Source: an uncultured Granulosicoccus sp.
GTDB lineage: Bacteria; Pseudomonadota; Gammaproteobacteria; Granulosicoccales; Granulosicoccaceae
DNA: 64,000 nt
NCBI GenBank assembly: GCA_937924505.1
Contig: CALDSR010000041.1
Span: forward strand, 94,752-158,751
Reading direction: 5' to 3'
The stretch's first letter is position 1. Every line of letters begins with the position of its first letter. Of this stretch, positions 51,963 through 59,729 are shown in pieces. A program made the translations under genes and the position numbers. The notes below the pieces were generated by a model, which did not search any database, was not told the DNA's origin, and worked only from the letters and a program-made list of their open reading frames with translations.

Positions 51963-53675
51963 ATGGGTGCATTCAAGGAACCACACGGCGGCTCGCTAAA
52001 AGAGCTTTATCTAAACGAAACAGCGGCTGAAAAGGAACAAACGCTCGCGGCCGACTATCCACTCTGGACACTGAGCGCGCGTCAACTGTGCGACCTGGAC
52101 CTGTTGACCAATGGTGCGTTTTCGCCGTTGACCGGCTTTCACACAGAAAAGGAATATCTTGGTGTGTGCAAGGACATGCGGCTTCCTGACGGCACCTTGT
52201 GGCCAATGCCGATCTGCCTTGACGTCAGTGAAGAATTCGCAAAAAGCCTTGAAGTCGGCAAGCGACTCGCGCTATGCGATCCCGAAGGCGTACTCCTCGC
52301 GACCATGGATGTCGAAGATATCTATCAACCCGACAAGCAACAGGAAGCTCTAAACGTATTCGGTTCGGCGGATATGGCTCACCCAGGGGTCAGATATCTA
52401 ATGAACAAGGCCGGACCCGTTTACGTTGGTGGCCGCGTTCACGGCATCGAACCACAGACACAATATGATTTCAAACTACTACGAGATGCGCCGGCCGAGC
52501 TTCGCGGGCGCTTCCGCAAACTGGGTTGGCGACGCATCGTCGCTTTTCAGACGCACAACCCGCTACACCGTGCAGAACAGGAATTGACCTTTCGTGCTGC
52601 CCGTGAAGTGCAGGCAAACTTATTGATCCAACCAGTTATCGGTTTAGCCAATTCCGGTGACGTCAATCACTTCACTCGAGTTCGCTGTTACGAGCATGTC
52701 CTCAATGAGTATCCGGAACAAACAACCAGCCTGAGCTTGTTGAATCTCGCCATGCGTATGGCAGGACCTCGTGAAGCACTGTGGCACGCAATCATACGCA
52801 AGAACTATGGCTGCACACACTTCATTGTCGGGCCCGATCATGCGAGCCCCGGCGATGACAGTAACGGTAAACCATTCTACGGTCCATACGATGCGCAGGT
52901 GCTGTACAAGAAACACGAGGAAGAACTCGATATCACTATGGTTCCGTTCCGTAAGATGGTCTATCTCGAGAACAAGGCACAATATGTTGCCGAAGACGAA
53001 GTCGCAAGTGATGACAGTGCACTGAGCCTGACAGACACCGAATTTCGCCGACGTCTGGACGAAGGGCTTGAAATTCCGGATTGGTTTTCATACACGAACG
53101 TGATCGAGGAATTGCGTCGTACAAACCCACCGAAGAATCGTCAAGGCTTCACCGTATTTTTCACTGGCCTGTCGGGTTCCGGAAAATCAACTATTGCCAA
53201 CGCATTGATGGTCAAGCTGCTTGAAAATGGATCACGTCCAGTCTCTCTGCTCGATGGTGATGTTGTTCGCAAGCATCTTTCGAGTGAACTGACATTCTCC
53301 AAGGAACACCGAGACCTGAACGTTCAGCGCATTGGCTATGTGGCCAGCGAAATAACCAAGAATGGTGGAATCGCGATTTGCGCACCTATTGCCCCCTATT
53401 CCAGGACACGCCAGGTTGTCCGTGATTTGATCGAACCACTCGGCGGCTTCCTGGAAATTCATGTGGCAACGTCACTGGAAGAATGCGAACGGCGTGATCG
53501 CAAGGGTTTATACAAGCTGGCACGAGAAGGCAAGATTAAAGAATTTACCGGTATTAGTGACCCTTATGAAGAGCCTGAAAGCCCGGAAGAAAAAATTGAT
53601 ACCAGCGGATTAAGCCCGGATCTCGCCGCCCATCGAATTGTACTGAAACTCGAGAGCATGGGATACATCGGCTAG
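51963..53675 (+). CDS. Bifunctional ATP sulfurylase / APS kinase
   Basis: A 570-residue fusion. Residues ~1-390 are ATP sulfurylase (AFQTHNPLHR at 195-203, FRRRLDEGLEIPDWFS). Residues ~395-570 are APS kinase with P-loop GLSGSGKST (402-410), DGDVVRKHLSSELTF and KGLYKLAREGKIKEFTGISDPYEEP. Together they make PAPS from sulfate for assimilation or sulfation. The sulfurylase motif reads GPDHASPG at 290-297 where GRDHAGPG is usual, so the Arg is Pro and one Gly is Ser; the effect on activity is unknown. It is a single gene, 171 bases downstream of the amidohydrolase. Confidence 0.9.
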   Translation: MGAFKEPHGGSLKELYLNETAAEKEQTLAADYPLWTLSARQLCDLDLLTNGAFSPLTGFHTEKEYLGVCKDMRLPDGTLWPMPICLDVSEEFAKSLEVGKRLALCDPEGVLLATMDVEDIYQPDKQQEALNVFGSADMAHPGVRYLMNKAGPVYVGGRVHGIEPQTQYDFKLLRDAPAELRGRFRKLGWRRIVAFQTHNPLHRAEQELTFRAAREVQANLLIQPVIGLANSGDVNHFTRVRCYEHVLNEYPEQTTSLSLLNLAMRMAGPREALWHAIIRKNYGCTHFIVGPDHASPGDDSNGKPFYGPYDAQVLYKKHEEELDITMVPFRKMVYLENKAQYVAEDEVASDDSALSLTDTEFRRRLDEGLEIPDWFSYTNVIEELRRTNPPKNRQGFTVFFTGLSGSGKSTIANALMVKLLENGSRPVSLLDGDVVRKHLSSELTFSKEHRDLNVQRIGYVASEITKNGGIAICAPIAPYSRTRQVVRDLIEPLGGFLEIHVATSLEECERRDRKGLYKLAREGKIKEFTGISDPYEEPESPEEKIDTSGLSPDLAAHRIVLKLESMGYIG

Positions 53676-53725
53676 CGGGTATTCATACTCACCTGACTAC
53701 GTATCAGGCACGACAGACTGCTGAG

Positions 53726-54607
53726 TCAGGTTGCTCCGGTTGCGCTGCCAACACAATCGCTTAGCCATTCGACTGATGCCTTGATACGGCCAATCTCACG
53801 AAGCTCTGGTTGATAGCTCAACCAGACTTCCTGGCTGGGCAACGCTTCTCTGGATTCAAGGCGGGTCAGGGCCTCGTCATTGGCAGCAAGAATATCCGGT
53901 AGCAAGCTTTTGCCAAGATTCGCGTGCAGACAACGCAGCAATGTCTCCAAATTATTGACGATCAAACGTGAACGATTCTCGCTCTCTCTTTGGGCACGGT
54001 CATTGAGCCATTTCGCCATGGGCACATCGGTATTGTTTGCGTCATAACTCAACCAGGGAAGCTCGTCAGTCTTGTTCGGGTCAGCATATTGAGTTGCTGC
54101 GTAAACACCACTGCTCAGCTCTCCAAGACGCTTTTTGACTATGCGCGGGTCATCTTCAGGTTTGCACAGTTGCACTGAAATATCAGTTTCACGTCGAGCG
54201 ACACTGATGCGTTTGTTGACCGCAATCAAATCAATTTCGAGTTCCGGATGCTGAACCATCAAATCCTTGAGTCTCGGCACCAGCAGATGATTGACAATCA
54301 AAGGTTCCGCTGCAATGCGTACAGCTCCACTAACCAGTTTGTCGCTACCTGCAACCCGACTTCGACCAGCATCTATTTCCGCTTCCGCGCGCTCGATATG
54401 CTGCACCAAAAGTAATCCGGCATCGGTCGGTTCCAAGCCCGAAGCACTTCTGGAAAAAAGTTTGGTCTGGAGTTGCTCTTCGGCTTGAGCCAAGCGACGT
54501 GAGACTGTTGTTTCATTAACGTCAAGCGCACGAGCTGCCGCAGCCAAAGTTTCGCATCGAAACACGGCAAGTATAAATCGGAAACTATCCCAGCTATGCA
54601 CCTGCAT
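53726..54607 (-). CDS. LysR-type transcriptional regulator
   Basis: A 293-residue LTTR. The N-terminal helix-turn-helix is FRFILAVFRCETLAAAARALDVNETTVSRRLAQAEEQLQTKLFSRSASGLEPTDAG. The effector domain starts near GAVRIAAEPLIVNHLLVPRLKDLM and is typical of the family, with a C-terminal half beginning ADPNKTDELPW. ATG 54607 starts just before the HTH; the frame to 54661 adds no domain. It converges with the ATP sulfurylase/APS kinase gene (50 bases). It may control that gene or the ring-degradation cluster, but neither is shown by the sequence. Confidence 0.88.
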   Translation of the reverse strand: MQVHSWDSFRFILAVFRCETLAAAARALDVNETTVSRRLAQAEEQLQTKLFSRSASGLEPTDAGLLLVQHIERAEAEIDAGRSRVAGSDKLVSGAVRIAAEPLIVNHLLVPRLKDLMVQHPELEIDLIAVNKRISVARRETDISVQLCKPEDDPRIVKKRLGELSSGVYAATQYADPNKTDELPWLSYDANNTDVPMAKWLNDRAQRESENRSRLIVNNLETLLRCLHANLGKSLLPDILAANDEALTRLESREALPSQEVWLSYQPELREIGRIKASVEWLSDCVGSATGAT

Positions 54608-54797
54608 ATTTGCATTCCATCCCTGCAAAAATACTGCCGACCAACATTGCGACAACAGCACTCATTAGATTGATTTTAAACCTAGGTGTCCAAGCGATAT
54701 TTTACTAAACTGACAACCTGTAAAACACCTGACTGCCTTACATCAAGACTACAAGACTCACAAAGACTCGCGCTCATAACCAACGCCTATGTCTGTA

Positions 54798-54822
54798 TTT
54801 TTGCAACGACCAGCTGCAAAAA
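54798..54822. promoter_or_regulatory. Interrupted dyad upstream of the LysR gene
   Basis: TTTTTGCA (54798-54805) and TGCAAAAA (54815-54822) form an 8-base inverted repeat with a 9-base gap, 190-215 bases upstream of the LysR start. Interrupted dyads upstream of the gene are usual for LysR autoregulation, but the spacing is far and the outer bases are simple A/T runs. Confidence 0.3.
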
Positions 54823-54978
54823 AACCTGAGTGAATAACGGTTTCATGATGCGTGTAATTCACTAACGAAATTGGCAAGCAGGGATCAAGGCTAATACCAA
54901 CTCGCCGAAATCACAATGAGTGAATATCAATCATGACAATGAAAAACTCCGATAATTTCATTTGTGCTAGTAAAATGT

Positions 54979-54990
54979 AAATCCGGATTT
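54979..54990. promoter_or_regulatory. 12-base palindrome AAATCCGGATTT
   Basis: A perfect palindrome in the gap before the small unknown gene at 55124, about 134 bases upstream of its ATG. Possible operator; no binding protein recognised. Confidence 0.28.
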
Positions 54991-55123
54991 GTCCGTGGGC
55001 AAATGCAATCGAAAGCATGCCTCATTGCTGATACAAGCCTCGTGTAAAAAGAAGACCGACAGCGCCTGACAATAAAATACATACGTAACCAATGCATCCA
55101 GCCACAAACAAATTTTTTATCTA

Positions 55124-55435
55124 ATGAGCGTAAACACCAAAGAGCTGGAAAGCGCGTTACTGAACACAGTGGACGCAGAAATAAAACTGATGCGTTCGTT
55201 TAATAAAAAATATCTACCTGTAGATATCGAGACAACTATAGCGATGCGAATGTCACGCGCTGTGGTTTCGTCAATATGCCAGATTGGCGAAAGGCATGCA
55301 GACATCTTGACCACCGCTACTCGTATCGCTCTTGAGCGTCACGCCAATCATCTGATCGACCTGAGCGAAAACTACGAAAATCGAATACAACAAAGCAACG
55401 ATCGCGAAGCCTTACTGCCAATTTGGCACGCCTGA
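55124..55435 (+). CDS. Small helical protein of unknown function
   Basis: A 103-residue soluble protein, almost all predicted helix by eye (ELESALLNTVDAEIKLMRSFNKKYLPVDIETTIAMRMSRAVVSSICQIGERHADILTTATRIALERHANHLIDLSENYENRIQQ abbreviated here to its ends: ELESALL... to ...ENRIQQ). It has two Cys-poor amphipathic segments with no signal peptide or membrane helix. I do not recognise it. There is no clear ribosome site before ATG 55124, but a frame of this length with plausible composition in an otherwise empty region supports a gene. It is followed 68 bases later by the convergent metallopeptidase. Confidence 0.55.
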   Translation: MSVNTKELESALLNTVDAEIKLMRSFNKKYLPVDIETTIAMRMSRAVVSSICQIGERHADILTTATRIALERHANHLIDLSENYENRIQQSNDREALLPIWHA

Positions 55436-55503
55436 GCCGTATAACAAACTTGTCTGACTATAGGTGGTCTGACTAATTTGACTTCAATACTGGTCGATCT
55501 CTT

Positions 55504-56169
55504 TTACCTGCGACGCAAAATCCCAAGCGCAAACACGGCGACAAACGCCAACGATGAAGCGGCATTGGCAACATACGTCATGGCAGCAGCCCGAAGCATC
55601 TCATTTGCGCCGTCATGATCACGCTCATCAACCAGCCCAAGACGTTGTAACTCATACAAGGCTCGCTTGCTTGCGTCAAATTCTATTGGCAAGGTAATCA
55701 ATTGAGTCAGAATACTAGCCGCCACCATCATCATACCGATGTCCAGCATCGGACCACTGCCCAGAAATCCACCGCCCAAGGCCAGACCCATGCCGAGCTG
55801 ATTGCCGAGTGCGGCTATGGGCATCATCACGGCCTTGGCTTTTAATGGTCGGTAGCCACTGGCATCCTGAATCGCATGCCCAACCTCATGCGCCGCGACC
55901 GCAATGGACGCGACACTTGGTTCGTGATTAATGCGCTCTGAAAGACGAATCAGTTTCTGTGACGGAATGTAATGGTCGCTTAGCTGCCCTTTTGATACCT
56001 CTAGGCGTACGCCGTGTAAACCATTGCTGTCCAGAATGTGTCGAGCCACCTGTTGACCGTTGACACCGAGTCGGTTGGCAACTTGCCCCCATTTGGCATA
56101 GGTACGCGTCATCCACCAACGGACCAAGCCTGCAAGCACGAAAGAAAATACTCCGACGAGAATGAACAT
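55504..56169 (-). CDS. YugP-type membrane zinc metallopeptidase
   Basis: A 221-residue membrane protein of the Zn_peptidase_2 (YugP) family. The zinc motif is AAHEVGHAIQDASGY, with HEVGH the HEXXH pair. LRLEVSKGQLSDHYIPSQKLIRLSE-like residues (VRLEVSKGQLSDHYIPS) precede it. Hydrophobic helices lie at the N-terminus (FILVGVFSFVLAGLVRWWM), the middle (PIAALGNQLGMGLALGGG and IGMMMVAASILTQLITLPIEF) and the C-terminus. The length matches YugP. Its substrate is unknown. It lies 72 bases downstream of the acetoacetate-CoA ligase gene on the same strand. Confidence 0.88.
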   Translation of the reverse strand: MFILVGVFSFVLAGLVRWWMTRTYAKWGQVANRLGVNGQQVARHILDSNGLHGVRLEVSKGQLSDHYIPSQKLIRLSERINHEPSVASIAVAAHEVGHAIQDASGYRPLKAKAVMMPIAALGNQLGMGLALGGGFLGSGPMLDIGMMMVAASILTQLITLPIEFDASKRALYELQRLGLVDERDHDGANEMLRAAAMTYVANAASSLAFVAVFALGILRRR

Positions 56170-56241
56170 CCTGGCTCCTCTAGCTTAGACAGTCGAAACT
56201 ATACAGTCAGTGAAAACCGACCGGCAACTCCAAGCGAGCGA

Positions 56242-58221
56242 TCAGCTGAGTTCCGACAGGTCTCGATACAATTCCAGGGCCTCTGGATTCATCAATGCCT
56301 CTGCATTGTCGATAGTTTCACCGTGGACAACCTTGCGTACAGCAAGCTCCACTATCTTGCCGCTTTTCGTTCGTGGAATATCTGAAACTGAAATAATTTT
56401 GGCCGGGACATGACGGGGGGTAGCGCTCGTTCTTATTTGAGATTTGATACGGGATATCAATTCATCGTCAAGCGTAGCCCCTTCTGTCAGACGAACAAAC
56501 AAAATGACACGCGTATCGCCTTGCCAGCTCTGACCGATCACAATACTCTCGATCACCTCATCGAATACCTCGACCTGACGATAGATTTCAGCGGTACCTA
56601 TTCGCACCCCGCCGGGATTAAGCGTAGCATCGGAACGACCATGAATTACCAGGCCGCCGTTTTCCGTGATATGAGCCCAGTCACCGTGACACCAGACGTT
56701 TTCAAAACGATCGAAGTAAGCCTTGAAGTAACGACTCCCGTCAATGTCTCCATAAAACCCGACCGGCATACTGGGGAAGGCTTGCGTACAAACCAGTTCC
56801 CCGGGCTCACCCACAGGCAATGCCTTGCCCTGTTCATCGAATACCTGAATATCCATGCCGAGACCGAGGCATTGCAATTCACCACGAAAAACCGCTAACT
56901 CTGGATTACCAAGCACAAAACAAGAAACAATATCAGTGCCGCCTGACATCGATGACAGACAGATGTCTTCTTTAACATGCTGGTAGACATAATCGAAACT
57001 TTCAGGCAACAGTGTCGACCCCGTTGACATCAAGACTCGCAAGGATGAAAGATCGTGTGTATTCATGGGCTCAAGCTGAGCATTGCGACAGGCGTCGATG
57101 AACTTCGCCGATACACCCAAATGGGTAAATTTTTCGTCAGCCGCGTAGTTGAACAACACATTTCCATCGGGATGAAATGGAGAGCCGTCGTACAACATCA
57201 GAGTAGCACCCGCCGCTAGACCGCTGACCAACCAATTCCACATCATCCAGCCACAGGTGGTGAAATAGAAAACTCTGTCGCCGGGCAACACCCCTGCATG
57301 CAACACAAACTCTTTCGCGTGCTGTAACAAAGTGCCACCCGTACCGTGAACGATACACTTGGGCTTACCAGTCGTACCAGAGCTGAACATAATGTACAGC
57401 GGGTGCGCAAATGGAACCTGGGTAAAGACCAGTGCTCTTTCCGGAGCTTCCTCTAGATACGCTTTCCAGGATTTTCGTCGCTCCAACGCAACGCCTTGCA
57501 AACGGCTATCGTGATTCGAATTGACGAAATCGATCTCGACGACACGACGAACTGATGGCAAGCGTTCGACCAATCCCGATACAGTTTCGGATACATCCTG
57601 TGTCTTTCCACCATAATGATAGGCATTGATGCAGAACAGAACTTCCGGTTCGATCTGACCAAAACGATCGTGCACGCCATTAATTCCAAAGTCCGGCGAG
57701 CAAGATGACCAGACGCCTCCCAGACTCGTCACCGCCAACATCGCGACAATCGCCTCCGGCGTGTTTGCCACATAGGCTGCGACTCGACTGCCGGCGACCA
57801 CACCATCAGCGGCCAGGGCAGACGCCAAACGCGTAACTTGCGCAACGAGCTCACCTTGAGTCAGACGCATTCTGACGTTATCGTCCTCACCACGAAACAC
57901 AATGGCGTCATCAGAGTCTGCTCGAGCCTCGCGACCGCCAAAGAGTAAATTTTCTGCGAAATTCAGTGTCGCATCAGGGTACCAGCGGGCGCTTTGCAGG
58001 GTACTTGTGTCGACAAGAACTGGCGACCCGTCCGGTTGATTCAACCGGACACCACAGAAGTCCCTTACCTCGTCCCAGAACTCCGCGCGATGCAGTATCG
58101 ACCAGCGATGCAGAGACTGGTAATCGGTCAGCGGAACCGCAAATCTGGAAGCCACTGATTGACGAAATTCAACGACAGACAAGGAGCCAATTTTGGCTGG
58201 ATCTGGTTGCCACATTTTCAT
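56242..58221 (-). CDS. Acetoacetate-CoA ligase
   Basis: A 659-residue adenylate-forming enzyme, the usual length of acetoacetyl-CoA synthetases, which activate acetoacetate to its CoA ester for lipid or polyhydroxyalkanoate metabolism. The core ATP motif is YIMFSSGTTGKPKCIVHG. Further blocks are FYFTTCGWMMWNWLVSGLA, LSSMSGGTDIVSCFVLG, WCHGDWAHI and the C-terminal PRTKSGKIVELAVRKVVHG with the catalytic Lys of the A10 motif. The N-terminal ACAS extension is present. It is alone in its orientation group with the metallopeptidase. Confidence 0.93.
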   Translation of the reverse strand: MKMWQPDPAKIGSLSVVEFRQSVASRFAVPLTDYQSLHRWSILHRAEFWDEVRDFCGVRLNQPDGSPVLVDTSTLQSARWYPDATLNFAENLLFGGREARADSDDAIVFRGEDDNVRMRLTQGELVAQVTRLASALAADGVVAGSRVAAYVANTPEAIVAMLAVTSLGGVWSSCSPDFGINGVHDRFGQIEPEVLFCINAYHYGGKTQDVSETVSGLVERLPSVRRVVEIDFVNSNHDSRLQGVALERRKSWKAYLEEAPERALVFTQVPFAHPLYIMFSSGTTGKPKCIVHGTGGTLLQHAKEFVLHAGVLPGDRVFYFTTCGWMMWNWLVSGLAAGATLMLYDGSPFHPDGNVLFNYAADEKFTHLGVSAKFIDACRNAQLEPMNTHDLSSLRVLMSTGSTLLPESFDYVYQHVKEDICLSSMSGGTDIVSCFVLGNPELAVFRGELQCLGLGMDIQVFDEQGKALPVGEPGELVCTQAFPSMPVGFYGDIDGSRYFKAYFDRFENVWCHGDWAHITENGGLVIHGRSDATLNPGGVRIGTAEIYRQVEVFDEVIESIVIGQSWQGDTRVILFVRLTEGATLDDELISRIKSQIRTSATPRHVPAKIISVSDIPRTKSGKIVELAVRKVVHGETIDNAEALMNPEALELYRDLSELS

Positions 58222-58356
58222 GGATCAATCATAACCCATGCCTCGAATACTGGCCCACAACGCTTCTGACACAAAAAACAGCTCGCCGAGGAGCGTTATC
58301 CAGGGCGTCAGTTCATCCGTTATCAAGTACGCCAGTATGCATTTTTTGCCTCACGC

Positions 58357-59412
58357 TCACCGCGCTCCTGACGGCACATAGGGTTGGAACTCCGCCTCAG
58401 CGATAGCCAGCAACATCTTTTCCTGACCCCTGCGTAAAACGCGCATTGCGTACCCTTGATCATCACGTGTCTCTCGAGCAGCCTCGCTTAGCTCCCGAAA
58501 ATCATGCGGATTGGCACACACCAATCCATTGATGTCGACGATCACATCGCCGCCGAGCAATAGCTCCTGATCGCCCACTTTTGCGGGAATAGTACCGGCC
58601 CTCAACCCGGAGGCTGCAGCGGCCGAACCGGATACAACCCTTTGCACCAGGATGCCCACTTCCGGCAGGTTCAAGGCCTTAGCCTGATCCTCGGTCAATA
58701 AAATTCCTTCAAAGCCTGCCCAGAAGCCTGAACTGTTCATCAAGGCGTCATGTGCCGTCTCCATGGACGTGGCAAAACCTACACCATTAAAACCACCGCT
58801 CTTGGTTAATATGAAGCTGACTATTCCAATAACCTCACCGTGTTGATTGAACATCGGGCCACCCGAATTGCCCGGGTTTATCGCCGTATCGGTTTGCAAT
58901 AATCGAACAGGGGCACCGCCCGCCATCAAACTACGCGTGCTTTTACCGGACAGATGGCCGATGGTCAGCGTGTATTCGATACCAAACGGCGCACCTATGA
59001 CAAAAACCGGCTCACCTACAGCAACATCGAGATCACTACCCAGCTCGATCAGGGCTGGTTCCGGGTGCGGCTTGTCCATGCGCAACAGCGCCACATCAGA
59101 ACTGGCGATTGATGAAATAACTTCCGCCTCAAAGCGCCTCCCATCCTTGAAACTGATTTGAATCACGTGTGCTCCGTCAACAACATGAGCGGCTGTCATG
59201 ACGAGATTGTCTTCAACAAGGAAACCGGAGCCAACACCAGAGCCTTGCCTATTGCCACGTGCAACGTCACGCTCGGTGGCCGTCCGAATAGTGACGACGG
59301 AAGGGCTTAGTTTCTCGTACAAGGCCGCGTAGTCAACCGCATTGGCAGCTGTTGGCACCCAGAAAAACCCGATGAGAAATACGATTAGTGGAATACCGAT
59401 TGTTCTTCTCAT
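58357..59412 (-). CDS. Periplasmic S1C serine protease with PDZ-like domain (DegP-like)
   Basis: A 351-residue exported protease. A signal peptide (RTIGIPLIVFLIGFFWVPTAANA) precedes a trypsin-like domain with the complete triad: His in TAAHVVDGAH, Asp in SSDVALLRMD and Ser in NPGNSGGPMF. One PDZ-like domain follows (GVGFATSMETAHDAL..., VGILVQRVVSGSAAAASGLRAG, DVIVDINGL). It is shorter than DegP (one PDZ, not two) and closer to DegS/HtrA-like forms. Expected role is quality control in the periplasm. The C-terminus ends 36 bases from a Ser-free tail with no further domain. Confidence 0.9.
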   Translation of the reverse strand: MRRTIGIPLIVFLIGFFWVPTAANAVDYAALYEKLSPSVVTIRTATERDVARGNRQGSGVGSGFLVEDNLVMTAAHVVDGAHVIQISFKDGRRFEAEVISSIASSDVALLRMDKPHPEPALIELGSDLDVAVGEPVFVIGAPFGIEYTLTIGHLSGKSTRSLMAGGAPVRLLQTDTAINPGNSGGPMFNQHGEVIGIVSFILTKSGGFNGVGFATSMETAHDALMNSSGFWAGFEGILLTEDQAKALNLPEVGILVQRVVSGSAAAASGLRAGTIPAKVGDQELLLGGDVIVDINGLVCANPHDFRELSEAARETRDDQGYAMRVLRRGQEKMLLAIAEAEFQPYVPSGAR

Positions 59413-59477
59413 GACCAGTGATCTCCCTTACTATAGCGTTTAAAGTCCGACCGTTTGTTCGGCAGGCAGTTCAAATA

Positions 59478-59663
59478 TCACGGGTCGCAATACCGGCAAT
59501 TTCGCTGAATAGGGAAATTCTTTTCATCGAAAAACCTCGACAAAACTGACGCCCGCCGTTTCTTGCACCATTGAAGGCGCCTGGCCAGGCACCCGGTTAA
59601 TGCAAAGATACTGATAATCATACACAGATTAGCGCCACTAGCCAGCTTGCGCAGCTTAGGCAT
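59478..59663 (-). CDS. Doubtful small lipoprotein-like ORF
   Basis: A 61-codon frame from ATG 59663 with MPKLRKLASGANLCMIISIFALTGC, which looks like a lipoprotein signal with lipobox ALTGC, followed by a Arg/Lys/Cys-rich tail. No ribosome site is visible. It would lie between the monooxygenase and protease genes on the same strand. It may be a chance frame. Confidence 0.28.
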   Translation of the reverse strand: MPKLRKLASGANLCMIISIFALTGCLARRLQWCKKRRASVLSRFFDEKNFPIQRNCRYCDP

Positions 59664-59685
59664 AAAACGCGATCAAACAGTCATA

Positions 59686-59718
59686 CACCGGGCTGATAGT
59701 AATACAATCAGCCCGGTG
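59686..59718 (-). terminator. Hairpin after the monooxygenase gene
   Basis: CACCGGGCTGAT (59686-59697) and ATCAGCCCGGTG (59707-59718) are a perfect 12-base inverted repeat with a 9-base loop, starting 11 bases after the monooxygenase stop on the minus strand. No T-tract follows, so it may stabilise the mRNA end or act with Rho rather than as a classical intrinsic terminator. Confidence 0.55.
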
Positions 59719-59729
59719 CAAATCCTGCA

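Larger units (their letters stand above)
54608..55123. other. 516-base gap with regulatory-like dyads but no gene
   Basis: No convincing reading frame is present. The region is AT-richer than its neighbours. It contains TTTTTGCA-N9-TGCAAAAA (54798-54822) and the 12-base palindrome AAATCCGGATTT (54979-54990), both usable as operators. No tRNA or obvious structured RNA is recognised. A small regulatory RNA cannot be excluded by eye. Confidence 0.5.
59413..59729. other. 317-base gap with a hairpin and one doubtful small ORF
   Basis: Between the serine protease start and the monooxygenase stop. It contains the hairpin at 59686-59718 and a 61-codon minus-strand frame at 59478-59663. No other signal is seen, apart from the presumed protease promoter. 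Confidence 0.5.

Noticed and set aside
53690..53706. Short CCTGA...TCAGG dyad after the PAPS synthase gene
   Set aside because: Only five base pairs, no T-tract; not convincing as a terminator.
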